DNA of 64,000 bases from Haliclona indistincta. Its lineage: Eukaryota; Porifera; Demospongiae; Haplosclerida; Chalinidae. A program made the position numbers and the translations under genes. Of this stretch, positions 23,501 through 43,076 are shown piece after piece (position 1 is the first letter of the stretch; every line of letters begins with the position of its first letter). The stretch lies in the NCBI GenBank assembly GCA_964017065.1, contig OZ024786.1, positions 15,139,102 through 15,203,101 on the forward strand, read 5' to 3'. The notes beneath the pieces were generated by a model that did not search any database, was not told the origin of the DNA, and saw nothing but the letters and a program-made list of their open reading frames with translations.

Positions 23501-24317
23501 GGGCTGGTATCAGTGTAGCTGTTCTCACTAGGTGATGAGTAGTGTTGCCACTAGCAACTGAAGAGACACTCATCACAGCATATTGAACATGATTATCGTC
23601 ACTCACTTGTCTTCAGGACAGCAGCTGAGCTCACTAAAGATGAAGTGACAGGTTGAACACTGCAGTAGTTGTGGCTTGTGTTACCAGTGGACAATGTCTT
23701 GCTAACCAGACCTTAGTTGTAGAGCACATTGAGTAAATACACTATTATAGTCTGCATGATGGCTGCTTACCTAGCGCTGTGGTAATCACTGGTATAGAGT
23801 AGAGGACTGGTATGATCAGAGTTGAACAAGTCATTGATCTATCATGGAACACCTCCAGCTCATATCCAGTATCATCTGTAGATCAATACAGTACAATAAC
23901 ACTGTAGCACAATATGATCACATTATAGTAAAATAATGATAGGAAGGTTATGCCTCAGTTTTATGGAGTTGCTTATAAACACAAGAATACTTCCGTACTG
24001 AAACTACACTGTGATCTACCTGTTTCACTGTGCAGTAGATCAGCTGGGTTCACTAATATTGTAGCGGCATCACTGATCTTCTGAAGACAGTAGTATCGTG
24101 TGGTAGTGTCTACTAACAGTACTAGTAGCGGGATAATGATCAGTACAGTGACCACTAGTTCCATCACGATCGTGCTCAGTGCCAGCAACAGTGACCAATC
24201 CTCCACTCCATCAGCTGATGATGCTAACAGCACTTTAGCTCTAGTCCTGCCGCTTGAACCAACACGGACCGCACGATACAGACCAATCCTGGCCCGCCAT
24301 GTACAGATATCGATCAT
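20503..24317 (-). CDS. NLR-B: membrane segment, 2A-like motif, death fold, NACHT, LRR
   Basis: Six exons in phase: 24317-24020, 23875-23771, 23711-23607, 23557-23423, 23360-23046 and 22985-20503, giving 1146 residues. Exon 1 encodes a basic N-terminus and one membrane-spanning stretch. Exons 2, 4 and 5 reiterate a TLIPxLYSKG module; exon 5 is a full six-helix death-fold (CARD/DEATH-like) domain. Exon 4 ends in SGDIEENPGP, a 2A ribosome-skipping motif at residues 205-212. Exon 6 has the NACHT ATPase: Walker A GSPGIGKT, Walker B VFLVLEGYDE and sensor IMVTSRP. A helical region and degenerate leucine-rich repeats follow. It should act as a cytosolic innate immune sensor. The product ends SEQDSSQEQ with no UIM tail. 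It lies tail-to-tail with IQCE; its upstream flank has lost the DBR1 exons. Confidence 0.85.
23430..23453 (-). other. 2A-like ribosome-skipping motif in NLR-B
   Basis: The eight codons read D-I-E-E-N-P-G-P, matching the 2A consensus D-[VI]-E-x-N-P-G-P. The bond not made would be Gly211-Pro212. Motif activity is known for 2A peptides in general; activity here is inferred. Confidence 0.8.
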
Positions 24318-25539
24318 TGGTGGAGCAAGTCAGTAGAAGAGCTGACACAGGGAAAACTAGCTTGTAAGTTGAGTGGGTGCGGCTCCCCGTGTAGTCGTGT
24401 ATAGCTAGCAACTAAAGAGACACTTGTCGTAGTCAGCATAATTATCATAATTTCACTCACTTCAGAGTATCTACAGTAGCTGAAGTATGTCCCGTCAATC
24501 AGCAGCTGAGTCTTGCATGAACTACAACAAAAACAACACACTTAGCACTAGATAGCTTGCAGCTTGGACGGCTAGCTCCGCTCAGCTGTGCTGTACTAGT
24601 ACTCTTTTGAGCCAACGCCCTTCCGGAGCGCATGCGCACTATTGAAATTGAACTTGGGTGTGGCTAGGCTCAATGCAGCTTTAACTTTCTAGAGCTTTTG
24701 AAATTCTTGCCTAGTTATAATTCCTTATCCATCCATGTATCTGTTGCTTTTCGCTGTCACAGACACATTTTCGTCTTGGTGCAACGTAGCTATGACAGCC
24801 CAAGTCCGGGAGCAGGAAGGTGTTGGTTCTTATGTTGCACGCCGAGGTGTGAATGCTAGTCGCCTAGTACTGACCCACAACAGACGAATTATGACGCAAA
24901 AGACCCTAGGCTCCACCTACTTGTGGGATGAAGACAAAGAATACAGTGACCTGTAGTTTGTGCTGCTGTTATGCTTGCGACAGATGCTGGTTTTGTACGT
25001 TGTATTTGCACTGAAACCAGGCAAAAATTGGTACAAGAAAATGTGTATCAAGGATTATAACTAGCAGACACTAGTATAGAATCGGTGGAATATACTGAAT
25101 CACACGGCTGTGTCCCACAAGTAGGTGGAGACGAGGGTCTTTTGCGTCGGCATAATTCGTCTGTTTTTGGTCAAGACTAGCTAGGCGACTGCATTCCATC
25201 ACATCTCGGCGTGCAACCTAGTATAGCGGCTTTAAATATTCCATGCAAGTATCCTGCCGGGCCTGATCTAGTACTTAGCTAGAAAACAAACAATAATGCG
25301 ATGCGGCTCCTTCCTGCATACACAGCATTATAATTATTTCGATTCCATGTAATTCTATGATTTTCGATTCCACACTACAATGATATGTTATAATTTTACA
25401 CTCTTCTCATTCAATCATTCCTCTCAAGTACTCTTCAAGATAGGAAGATGAAGTAATTACATGCAGGGCTCTGACACACTACTATCTACACATCAGCATT
25501 CAGCTCTTCCTCTTACAGCACACATCTTGGTGATGATTT
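24318..25539. other. Region upstream of NLR-B, diverged, with inverted repeat
   Basis: The first about 80 bases resemble the flank shared by NLR copies A and C, but the DBR1 exons are absent. Around 24410-24535 a stretch weakly resembles NLR exons 3-4 sequence (CAACTAAAGAGACACTTGTC, CAGCAGCTGAG). The rest holds the foldback element listed separately and A/T-rich sequence with no gene seen. Confidence 0.45.
24834..25222. mobile_element. Foldback element with ~100-base imperfect inverted repeats
   Basis: The left arm 24834-24930 (GTTGCACGCCGAGGTGTGA to CACCTACTTGTGGGATG) pairs with the right arm 25110-25222. The open frame across the left arm is not conserved as protein. It is probably a non-autonomous DNA transposon; target duplications were not resolved. 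Confidence 0.6.
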
Positions 25540-25544
25540 GATAC

Positions 25545-25653
25545 TGTGCAGAGTTAGTGAGGAACTTTCAGCATTCTAAAGGTCACATGACCAAAAGAAG
25601 GCGGAGTCACATACCAAACACTACAGGAACTACTAGCTAGATAGTCACTCTAA
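25545..25653 (+). pseudogene. IQCE: Relic of the last IQCE exon
   Basis: The sequence GTGCAGAGTTAGTGAGGAAC through CTACTAGCTAGATAG repeats the final IQCE exon (6345-6440), with a stop-creating change and small indels. It is isolated from other exons. Confidence 0.75.
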
Positions 25654-26049
25654 CACATTGTGTAGTACTGATATCATCATCATTATAATAGTATTCATAG
25701 TGAGACCTGATGATGACCTTATGTCATGAATACAGTTAAACTATCATAGAATGTGTGCATGATGATTATTTAAATTTTAAAAACACATAATTATAACTTA
25801 TTTCACTGTATAGCTCGTACATTATTTGAAAATGTTTTATTTCAATGTCGTGAAGTGCGTGAGGGAACAGGTTGATCTGATAAAGGATGAAGTACATCAA
25901 GTGTCAGTGTATGAGACAATCTCTCATGATCTTATCAGTAACTTGTCTATCGTTCTCCAGTGATGGTTCATTGACTCACACAACTCTCTCATCACTCGTA
26001 CTACACTAGCTGGGTTCAGCAATTATTGTGGTGTTCTAGGAGAAGTTTG

Positions 26050-26480
26050 TGTGTTATTAGTTTGAGCTGAGTTGTACAAGATGAATGTGTACAGTGGTCC
26101 TACTGGGTGCTTCAAGGCTCATGTTGACACTCCTCGTGGTGGTAACATGTTTGGTAGTCTGGTTGTGTGCTTACCTTCACAGTTCACTGGAGGATCACTT
26201 GTTACTAGACACCAAGTTCAAGAGATTGCTTATGACTTGTCCTCACCAACTAAATAAATGGTCCTGTGCAAAACATTCAATGGGCAGCATTCTTCAGAGA
26301 TGTGGAACACGAAATGCTTCCAATTGCTGATGGGCATCGTGTGACTTTAATTTAACTTACAATGTAATCTCTACCATTGTGACCATGATTAATCCAGTTC
26401 CTTCACTGAATGTTACTATCACTCCATTCTACCAAATCTCAATTGATGCAGCACTAGCTGAACCACATTTCCAAAGTTCT
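26050..26480 (+). pseudogene. 2-oxoglutarate/Fe(II) oxygenase fragment, frameshifted
   Basis: One frame gives VYSGPTGCFKAHVDTPRG and FGSLVVCLPSQFTGGSLV, typical of 2OG-Fe(II) dioxygenases, with the iron-binding His-x-Asp in AHVDTP. The distal motif follows in another frame (WAAFFRDVEHEMLP, ADGHRVTLI), carrying the second His and the Arg that binds 2-oxoglutarate. Stops and a frame change near 26255-26280 break the gene. No start or flanking exons were found. It lies between two IQCE relics and is presumably a decayed insertion. Confidence 0.7.
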
Positions 26481-26776
26481 TGACTTTCAAGAGCTTGAAC
26501 ATTCGAAGGACCATAAGATTCTACTGATTGTATCATGGTGATATTAGCTGCTACTTCAACAAAAGTGGTAGTAAAGTTTTATTGTTAGTTTATACTGTGA
26601 TGACACATTTATTATTAACACGATATAGATTGAGATTGGGTACATTGTACATTGAGATTGGGTTGTAGAAGAAAGTGAATGGTGTATTTTGCTATGAAAA
26701 CAGTATAGTAATAGTGCATGTAAAGAATGTGATGACCATACATAATGTATCATTCTCTGTGTAGCTTAAGCGTCAC

Positions 26777-27396
26777 TAGCTTACTGAAGAGGAGATCACT
26801 AGAGAGAGATAGAGTTAGAGAGCGTGAAGAATACTGCAGTCCACTAGCAAAAGATAAGAAAGAGACCATTATAGAGATACTCAACATAACTTGAGACCTG
26901 AGCCTCGAAGGGACAGGGAACTGAGAGCAACACTAACACTGCAGAGAGAGTAGAAGAAGATGGCAGCTAGGGTGAGTGAGTGGGTGAGTGAGTGAGTGTG
27001 AGCTGCATGAGTGAGTGAGCACTTTTTTGATACTTATCATTGTATTAATTCAGACCATGCACAGAAGACATTTCAAGAGCAACTTGAACTGGTAAGAACA
27101 CAATGTATCATGTCATGGTACATTAGTGTCATGTACTAGATCTCTCATCAGTTACAAGCTGTTCTCAGAGGACACTTAGTACGTAAAGCACTAACAGAAC
27201 AACACAACTCAACACAAGATAATGAGAGAGAGAAGAAACTGATGATGGATCATGAAATGTGAGTGAGTTAGTGTGTGTTGATGGAGTGTGTTTGATACTG
27301 TGCAGAGTGAGTCAGGAACTTCAAAGCATTCTAAGAGGTCACATGACCAGAAGAAGGCGGAGTCACATACCACTACAGGAACTACTAGCTAGATAG
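26777..27396 (+). pseudogene. IQCE: Partial duplicate of IQCE 3' exons
   Basis: Equivalents of the last four IQCE exons are recognisable: about 26785-26972 (degraded, with internal stops), 27055-27092, 27141-27259 and 27307-27396. The last two exons, containing both IQ motifs, are virtually identical to 6184-6440. The 5' part of the gene is absent. It runs tail-to-tail with NLR-C, as IQCE does with NLR-B, so this is copy C of the duplicated unit. Confidence 0.8.
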
Positions 27397-27586
27397 TGAT
27401 GGATCACAAACTAGTTTACATTATTATGAACTCACTAAAATTATTAAAAGACACAAAGCAACTTATACAATGAACATAATAGCTATAATAATTTACTAAA
27501 ATTACGAGAGAAGAGTGTTATAGATGTTCTTGCATGATCGACTACAATGACACATGTTTAGTATTTGAGTACATGTGATGTGAATA

Positions 27587-30500
27587 TTAGCTATCATCAC
27601 TCCATGTATTTTCTTCATCTAATAGTGTTCTCTGCTCAATGTTCTCTTCTAGTGATAGTGCTAGTGCTTGCTGTAATTCTTCATCTTCTAGATCTAGATC
27701 ATTCTCTGATGATAATACACTACACATCTTCTCCAGATCATCTTCTGATTGTAAAGCATCTTGTTCAGATTGTGCAGCATGCTGTTGTTCTTCGTCTCTT
27801 CTTCTTTGCTCAATATTCTCTTCTTGTGATAGTGCTATTGCTTGCTGTAATTCTTCATCTTCTAGATCATGATCCTTCTCTTCTTGTCCATCTTCTGGTA
27901 CAGCATCTTGTATTGAATGCTGTTGTTCTTCATCACATCCTCTTTGTCCATCTTGTGCTGTTTGTATACTAGCTGATAGGCCTAGTGCAAGCTGCAATTC
28001 TTCATCTTCTAGATCATGATCATTCTCTTCTTGTCCATCTTCTGGTAAAGCTACTTGTATTGAATGCTGTTGTTCTTCATCCCTTCTCCTTTGCTCAATA
28101 TTCTCTTCTAGTGATAGTGCTATTGCTTGCTGTAATTCTTCATCTTCTAGATCATGATCATTCTCTTCTTGTCCATCTTCTGGTAAAGCTTCTTGTATTG
28201 AATGCTTTTGTTCTTCATCACTTCCTAGTTCATCTTGTGCTGTTTGTATACTAGCTGATAGGGCTAGAGCAAGCTGTAGTTCATAATCTTCAACATCATC
28301 ATCATGATGACTAGAGGACTGTATGTCTGCTGTCACTAGATCAAGGGATTGAGAGGAATCTTGATCTGATAATATTGAACGAAGTGGTCTGGACATGTTA
28401 CTCACTTTCTCTTCAAGTATCTCTTTATCGATTGTTCCATCATTGATAGCTTGTATCACTGTAGAGCTGTTCATAGCCTGTTTGACCTGTCGGATACCCA
28501 CATCTGTTAGTATAGGATCATCATCATTATACTCCACCATCTTTAGTGAGCTAATCTGCTCCAAAGCACTAACCAGTTCCTTCAGTTCATGTGCGCTCAG
28601 ATCAACATCTTCCCACCATAAGAACTCCAGACTAGTGCTTTGACACAAACAAGAACAGAAATTACCAAACTCTGAACCAGACATGGGCCTACATCCAGCA
28701 CTAAGGTATATTGTGGTAAGAGTATTTATATTTGGTAAGACCAAAGATTCTATTAATGATTCACTTGTGCTATCATCTAGCCAGATAGTTGTGAGTGATG
28801 GGCAGTGTAGTGGTGGTATACATACTGCAGCTGGTAACTCATCACCTTCTTGATCAACAGTGCCTATTATAAGTGTCTTCAGTGAGCTCAGTTTGACTAC
28901 ACTACATAGCAATGGTACATTCTCAGCAGGATACATATCAATTGCAATAAACTCCAAACATGGAAAGAGTGATGAAAATGACTTAACAAGTTCTGCTGTA
29001 ACAAGTGGATGTCTTCTCCTTTCTAAGATTATTCCTGTAACTGATCCATAAGAGGATTTTGTTGAGTCAGAAACATTTGTAAATCTCACAAAATGCTTTA
29101 AAAATCCTTCCAACAATAAATCATCACTAAATGACAGCTTCCATTGTGATGTGGGATCACTGTTAGCAACACACCAGGCAGTGACAAAGCATTCTAGTGG
29201 ATTAGTAATTGACGGACTAACATTATTCTTATGAGTAAAAAGTTTAGTAGTGAGATCACGAGACTGAGTTTCAAACATCATTTGAAAGAAGTATGGATTA
29301 CATTCCCTAATGTCAGACATGACGTTTATTAATGAAAGTAAGTTAACATCTAAAAGTTGAAATAATAGCTTTACCTCATCCTCAGCCTGATACTCATCCT
29401 GATCATCAGAGTCTAACATAGTATCTGCTGCTTGAAGAGACTCTTTCAACAGCTCAAGAGGAACTGAAGTGAGTTTATTGAGACCAGAAAGAAAGTAAAG
29501 AGCCGGCCAATGGTGACCTGCTGTTATTCCATCTCTAACCAATGTGTGAATAGGAAACAGGCTCGTCTCACTAACCAGTCTAACCATATCCTCTGAACCC
29601 ATTCTAGACCAGTGCAAGGCGGCCAAATACTCCTGTAGGGTCAGGTGTAAGAAGCAGTAAGACACTGAGCTGCCAATTACTAACTCCTCCTCTGCACTTT
29701 GCATCAGACCCATGTGATCGCACGGAATGCTATCGAATATAAAATGTCTGTTCTCCAGACCCTCTGCTGCTAGCTGGGACAGCTTGCAAACCTGTTCCTG
29801 TACCTCTGAGGGCAAGTCTGACAGTTGTCTGATTTTAGTTTTACACTTACTGTAGACCGGGTGATCACTGATGTAGCGAATCAATGAGCTGAGTAGTAGG
29901 TCTGTGTAAAGCTGTGTCAGTGTAGTGGGAGCATAGGCTTTGCCTTTGTTCTCTCTCCATTTCTCAATGTACAGAGCAGTGAGTGTGGCACATTGAAGAG
30001 GAATATACATTATGGAGGATACAAATGGGTTTGAGGCTATGTAGGACATAAGATCAGGCAATATCTTGGGTTGCTTTTGGCATGCCATTTCCACATAAGA
30101 TTTTATATCCTCATCATTGAAACCAACTACCTCTATGTGCTGATCAATGAACTCTGGACACAAGCTATCGCTGGCTAATGGTCGACTGGTCACCATTATA
30201 GATGAATTAGCCAGACAATCTCCTGTCAGCAACCGATTCAATATGCTACTATCTGTTCTCTGATCCTCTGTCAGCTCATCGTATCCTTCCAGCACTAGAA
30301 ACACACCTCTACCATCTACTGATGTTATGTGCTCCAAAACCTCTTGTTTGATGCTATCGTTGTCATGATAGAATAGATCGGACAAGCTCTTTGCCTCTCG
30401 CACTCTCTTATTACGAAGCTGTAGCATTAGAATGATATCCCTATCTTGAAGCATCTTGCCCTCTGCCCATTGGCGACAAAGCTCCCAAGAGAACATTGTT

Positions 30501-32364
30501 TTTCCTATTCCCGGACTACCTTCTACCAAAATGTGTTGTGCTACTGACTGGTCCTCACGTCTACCAATGTCCTCCATCTCCATTGGTCTCCTCTTCTTCT
30601 TTATTGCAGCAACATCTCCATACAACTGCAACAAGAGACACTTGCTCTTCAATTCATCATCCTCTTCCTCCTCTTCATTACTGACCATGTTGAGGTGAAT
30701 GAACTGTTTAGGACGGATCTTAACACCTTCTTTTAACATTGGTGAAATTCTGTGGGCTTTATAGCGATCCTTGAGGTAGTCAATGTACTTCTGAACTAGG
30801 GCAGGAATGTGCTGCACAGTAGCAGCAGGTACTGCCTCAGTACTGGGAGCAGGTTGATCTGAGTGGAGAGGATGAATAGACTAGTACCATACAATAAGAC
30901 CAGTCCCTCACTCACCTAGTGCTGTTGTGATCCTATCAGCAACATGTCTCAGTGCAGGTTGATCATTCACAGCCTCACAAAATTCTCTTACAAATAATGC
31001 TGCTAGGGGTGATGCCCTTATATTAATCTCCACTGCGTTCAGTATTTTAGTTGCCATTTTGATATTGTCAGTATGAGTGAGAGTGATGAATTCGATCTTA
31101 TCATTATTACTGATCAGTCCTTTAGAGTAGAGGACTGGTATCAGTGCAGTTGGACTAGTCATTGCTTGCACCAGTGAATTAAATTCTGCACGGAACACCT
31201 CGTACACAGCAGTGTTGTCATCAGCAACTGCACCAGAGAAGAGAGAGAGTAGACTCAATGTAACCACTGATCACAGCTACACTCCTCACCTGTCCCTGGT
31301 CCCGGGTTCAGCTCAATGTCTCCAGACAGCATGAGCTGGGTCCTGCTAACCACACCTTTAGAGTAGAGGGCTGGTATCAGTGTAGCTGGTCTCACTAGGT
31401 GATGAGTAGTGTTGCCACTAGCAACTGAAGAGACACTCATCACAGCATATTGAACATGATTATCATCACTCACTTGTCTTCAGGACAGCAGCTGAGCTCA
31501 CTAAAGATGAAGTGACAGGTTGAACACTGCAGTAGTTGTGGCTTGTGTTACCAGTGGACAATGTCTTGCTAACCAGACCTTAGTTGTAGAGCACATTGAG
31601 TAAATACACTATTATAGCCTGCATGATGGCTGCTTACCTAGTGCTGTGGTAATCACTGGTATAGAGTAGAGGACTGGTATGATCAGAGTTGAACAAGTCA
31701 TTGATCTATCATGGAACACCTCTAGCTCATATCCAGTATCATCTGTAGATCAATACAGTACACTAGCACAACATGATCATATTGTAGTAAATGACAGTTA
31801 GGTTATGCTCACTAGTGCTCAGTATACTATCATCAATAACTGGAGATTAATAATTAAGACAATGTGAAGAATGTACAGTGATAACATAATAGAATTGGTG
31901 ATAATGGTGTGGGGTATCCACAAAACATACATACACTAAAACAACATGCATGTTAGCTGATGTACTACTGACTGACAGCTATTCACTGACTACTGCCTGC
32001 TCAGTGCGGTTAATGATTGCAGCCGACTATATAAATAGCATGATGCACGGTATCAAGCACCGTGACCCGACTCACTGTGCAGTAGATCAGCTGGGTTCAC
32101 TAATATTGTAGCGGCATCACTGATCTTCTGAAGACAGTAGTATCGTGTGGTAGTGTCTACTAACAGTACTAGTAGCGGGATAATGATCAGTACAGTGACC
32201 ACTAGTTCCATTATGATCGTGCTCAGTGCCAGCAACAGTGACCAATCCTCCACTCCATCAGCTGATGATGCTAACAGCACTTTAGCTCTAGTCCTGCCGC
32301 TTGAACCAACACGGACCGCACGATACAGACCAATCCTGGCCCGCCATGTACAGATATCAATCAT
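27587..32364 (-). CDS. NLR-C: 2A-like motif, death fold, NACHT, LRR and five UIMs
   Basis: Six exons in phase: 32364-32076, 31742-31638, 31578-31474, 31424-31290, 31227-30916 and 30858-27587, giving 1405 residues. Domain order matches NLR-B: membrane-spanning exon 1, 2A-like DIELNPGP (residues 202-209), death fold, NACHT (GSPGIGKT; VFLVLEGYDE; IMVTSRP) and degenerate LRRs. NLR-B ends soon after the LRRs, but this protein continues about 270 residues. This acidic tail has five ubiquitin-interacting motifs of the form EDEELQQAIALS. It should sense a danger signal and could bind ubiquitin chains; the latter is inferred from UIM biochemistry. Its start codon is 132 bases from that of DBR1 on the opposite strand. 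An upstream in-frame ATG at 32518-32520 would overlap DBR1 exon 1 and is less likely. Confidence 0.87.
27590..28295 (-). repeat. Array of five ubiquitin-interacting motifs (coding)
   Basis: The motifs lie near 28229-28292, 28085-28160, 27955-28010, 27812-27870 and 27640-27695. They alternate between an ELQLALxLSASIQTAQ type and an ELQQAxALSxEENIEQ type, separated by HSIQxAxPEDGQEE linkers. The acidic patch, central Ala and Ser positions fit the UIM consensus. The alternation shows the array grew by duplication of a two-UIM block. Confidence 0.88.
31297..31320 (-). other. 2A-like ribosome-skipping motif in NLR-C
   Basis: Codons read D-I-E-L-N-P-G-P. The x position differs from NLR-B (Leu for Glu), but every consensus residue is kept. 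The predicted break is Gly208-Pro209. Confidence 0.8.
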
Positions 32365-32496
32365 TGGTGGAGCTGCTAGTTCAGTAGAGATTTTAGTCGA
32401 TCGAGAGCAGGAAGCGTAAACAACTAAGCTAGCGCATGCGTACAGCTTGTAAATTGAGTGGGTGTGGCTCAACCCACGTGTGGTATATTGATAGCG
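32365..32496. promoter_or_regulatory. Divergent NLR-C / DBR1 promoter region
   Basis: Only 132 bases separate the two start codons. The interval contains GAGTGGGTGTGGCTCAACCC, conserved at the copy A position and partly upstream of NLR-B. No TATA element was seen. Confidence 0.5.
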
Positions 32497-41705
<9,209 letters not shown>

Positions 41706-41979
41706 ACAACAATACTAGTGCACTATTGACTGTGTTTAGCTTTTGATTGATAATTTTAACCTATTTCAGCTGAGTCTCAACACATAAAATTACGTTAGTT
41801 GTATAGACCGTGGATTTGTGACGAAGAAGCTACTGAGCTTGAGGCTCAAGGATGTTATACATTTATTTTCAGTGTATGGTCCGATAATTGTGATTCTACA
41901 TGGCTTCAATCAAAATGTGGACATGTTACATAATAGCACTGATGTGATGAGTATCTTTGTGTGTCTAGTTCACTATAGT

Positions 41980-43037
41980 CTAGTGCTGAGTTTCAGAGAA
42001 GTGTCTCTCTACGACCACAGAAGGCGGCTTTCTCTTCTTGGTAGGTGCTGTTCTCCTGGTGCCTGTACTACCGCCGTGTGAGATGTGAGGGTGGGAGGGA
42101 GGTTGTGTGGAGCGGTGATACACAGGTACTGATAGAGTGGGCATTGCAGTCGGAACGATTCCTGTTGACTGCTTGTTTCCATGGTGACCGTTGTCGTGGT
42201 GACAGTCGTCATGGTGATCGTCGTCATCCAGACCGTTGTCATGGTGAGCATCAGTTTGGTCACTGCGGAACATTGTCATTGCCTCCATATTGAGGGCACA
42301 GACTCCTCTCATGAATGCCGTCTTCATGCTCTCAGCAAACACGTCACGCTGCTCTCTCATACGAGCCATTTCAATCTGAGCCTCTTCATGAGAACGCTGA
42401 GCCTGAAACAACAAGAGCAGAGTACATAAAACACTGAACCACTAGTTGAGAAACACTGGAAAGGATTATTCTTGCAATGCTAAAGTGAAAAGTGTAGAGT
42501 GTCACCTTCATGCACTAATGTGTTCAGTCTCTGATCATCCTCCATCGTGTGAATAAAGACAACAGTGACTACAGAGACTGAACACATTAGTACATGAAGA
42601 TGACACTCTACACTTTTCACTTCAGCATTTCTACAAAAAATTAAGATACAGTGCATTGTACATGGTGCTTCAAAGTTCAACATAAACCAATATCTTATCT
42701 AATAAACTTACAGCAGCAAGCCTATCTTCGTACTCGTGAGCAATCTGTCGACATACTTCCTCTGCTCTAGTCTACAAAGAAAGAAAAACCATCATACATG
42801 TACATGTGTACCTGACAAGCAGTGGTACTGTAATACAAGGCAAGCACTTGCACTGAAGCTGATTGTTGTTTTTGTATTATTGTTAGCCCCACCCACCTGA
42901 CACGCCCTCTCTACTCTTCTCTTCCATCGTCCGTGTATGACACCAAACCACGCTCTCAACACACGACGCTTGATAATACGACCATGATGGAGCCTAGCCA
43001 ATGAGCTGGTGAATAACTACAGGAGAGAGAGAGAGGG

Positions 43038-43076
<39 letters not shown>

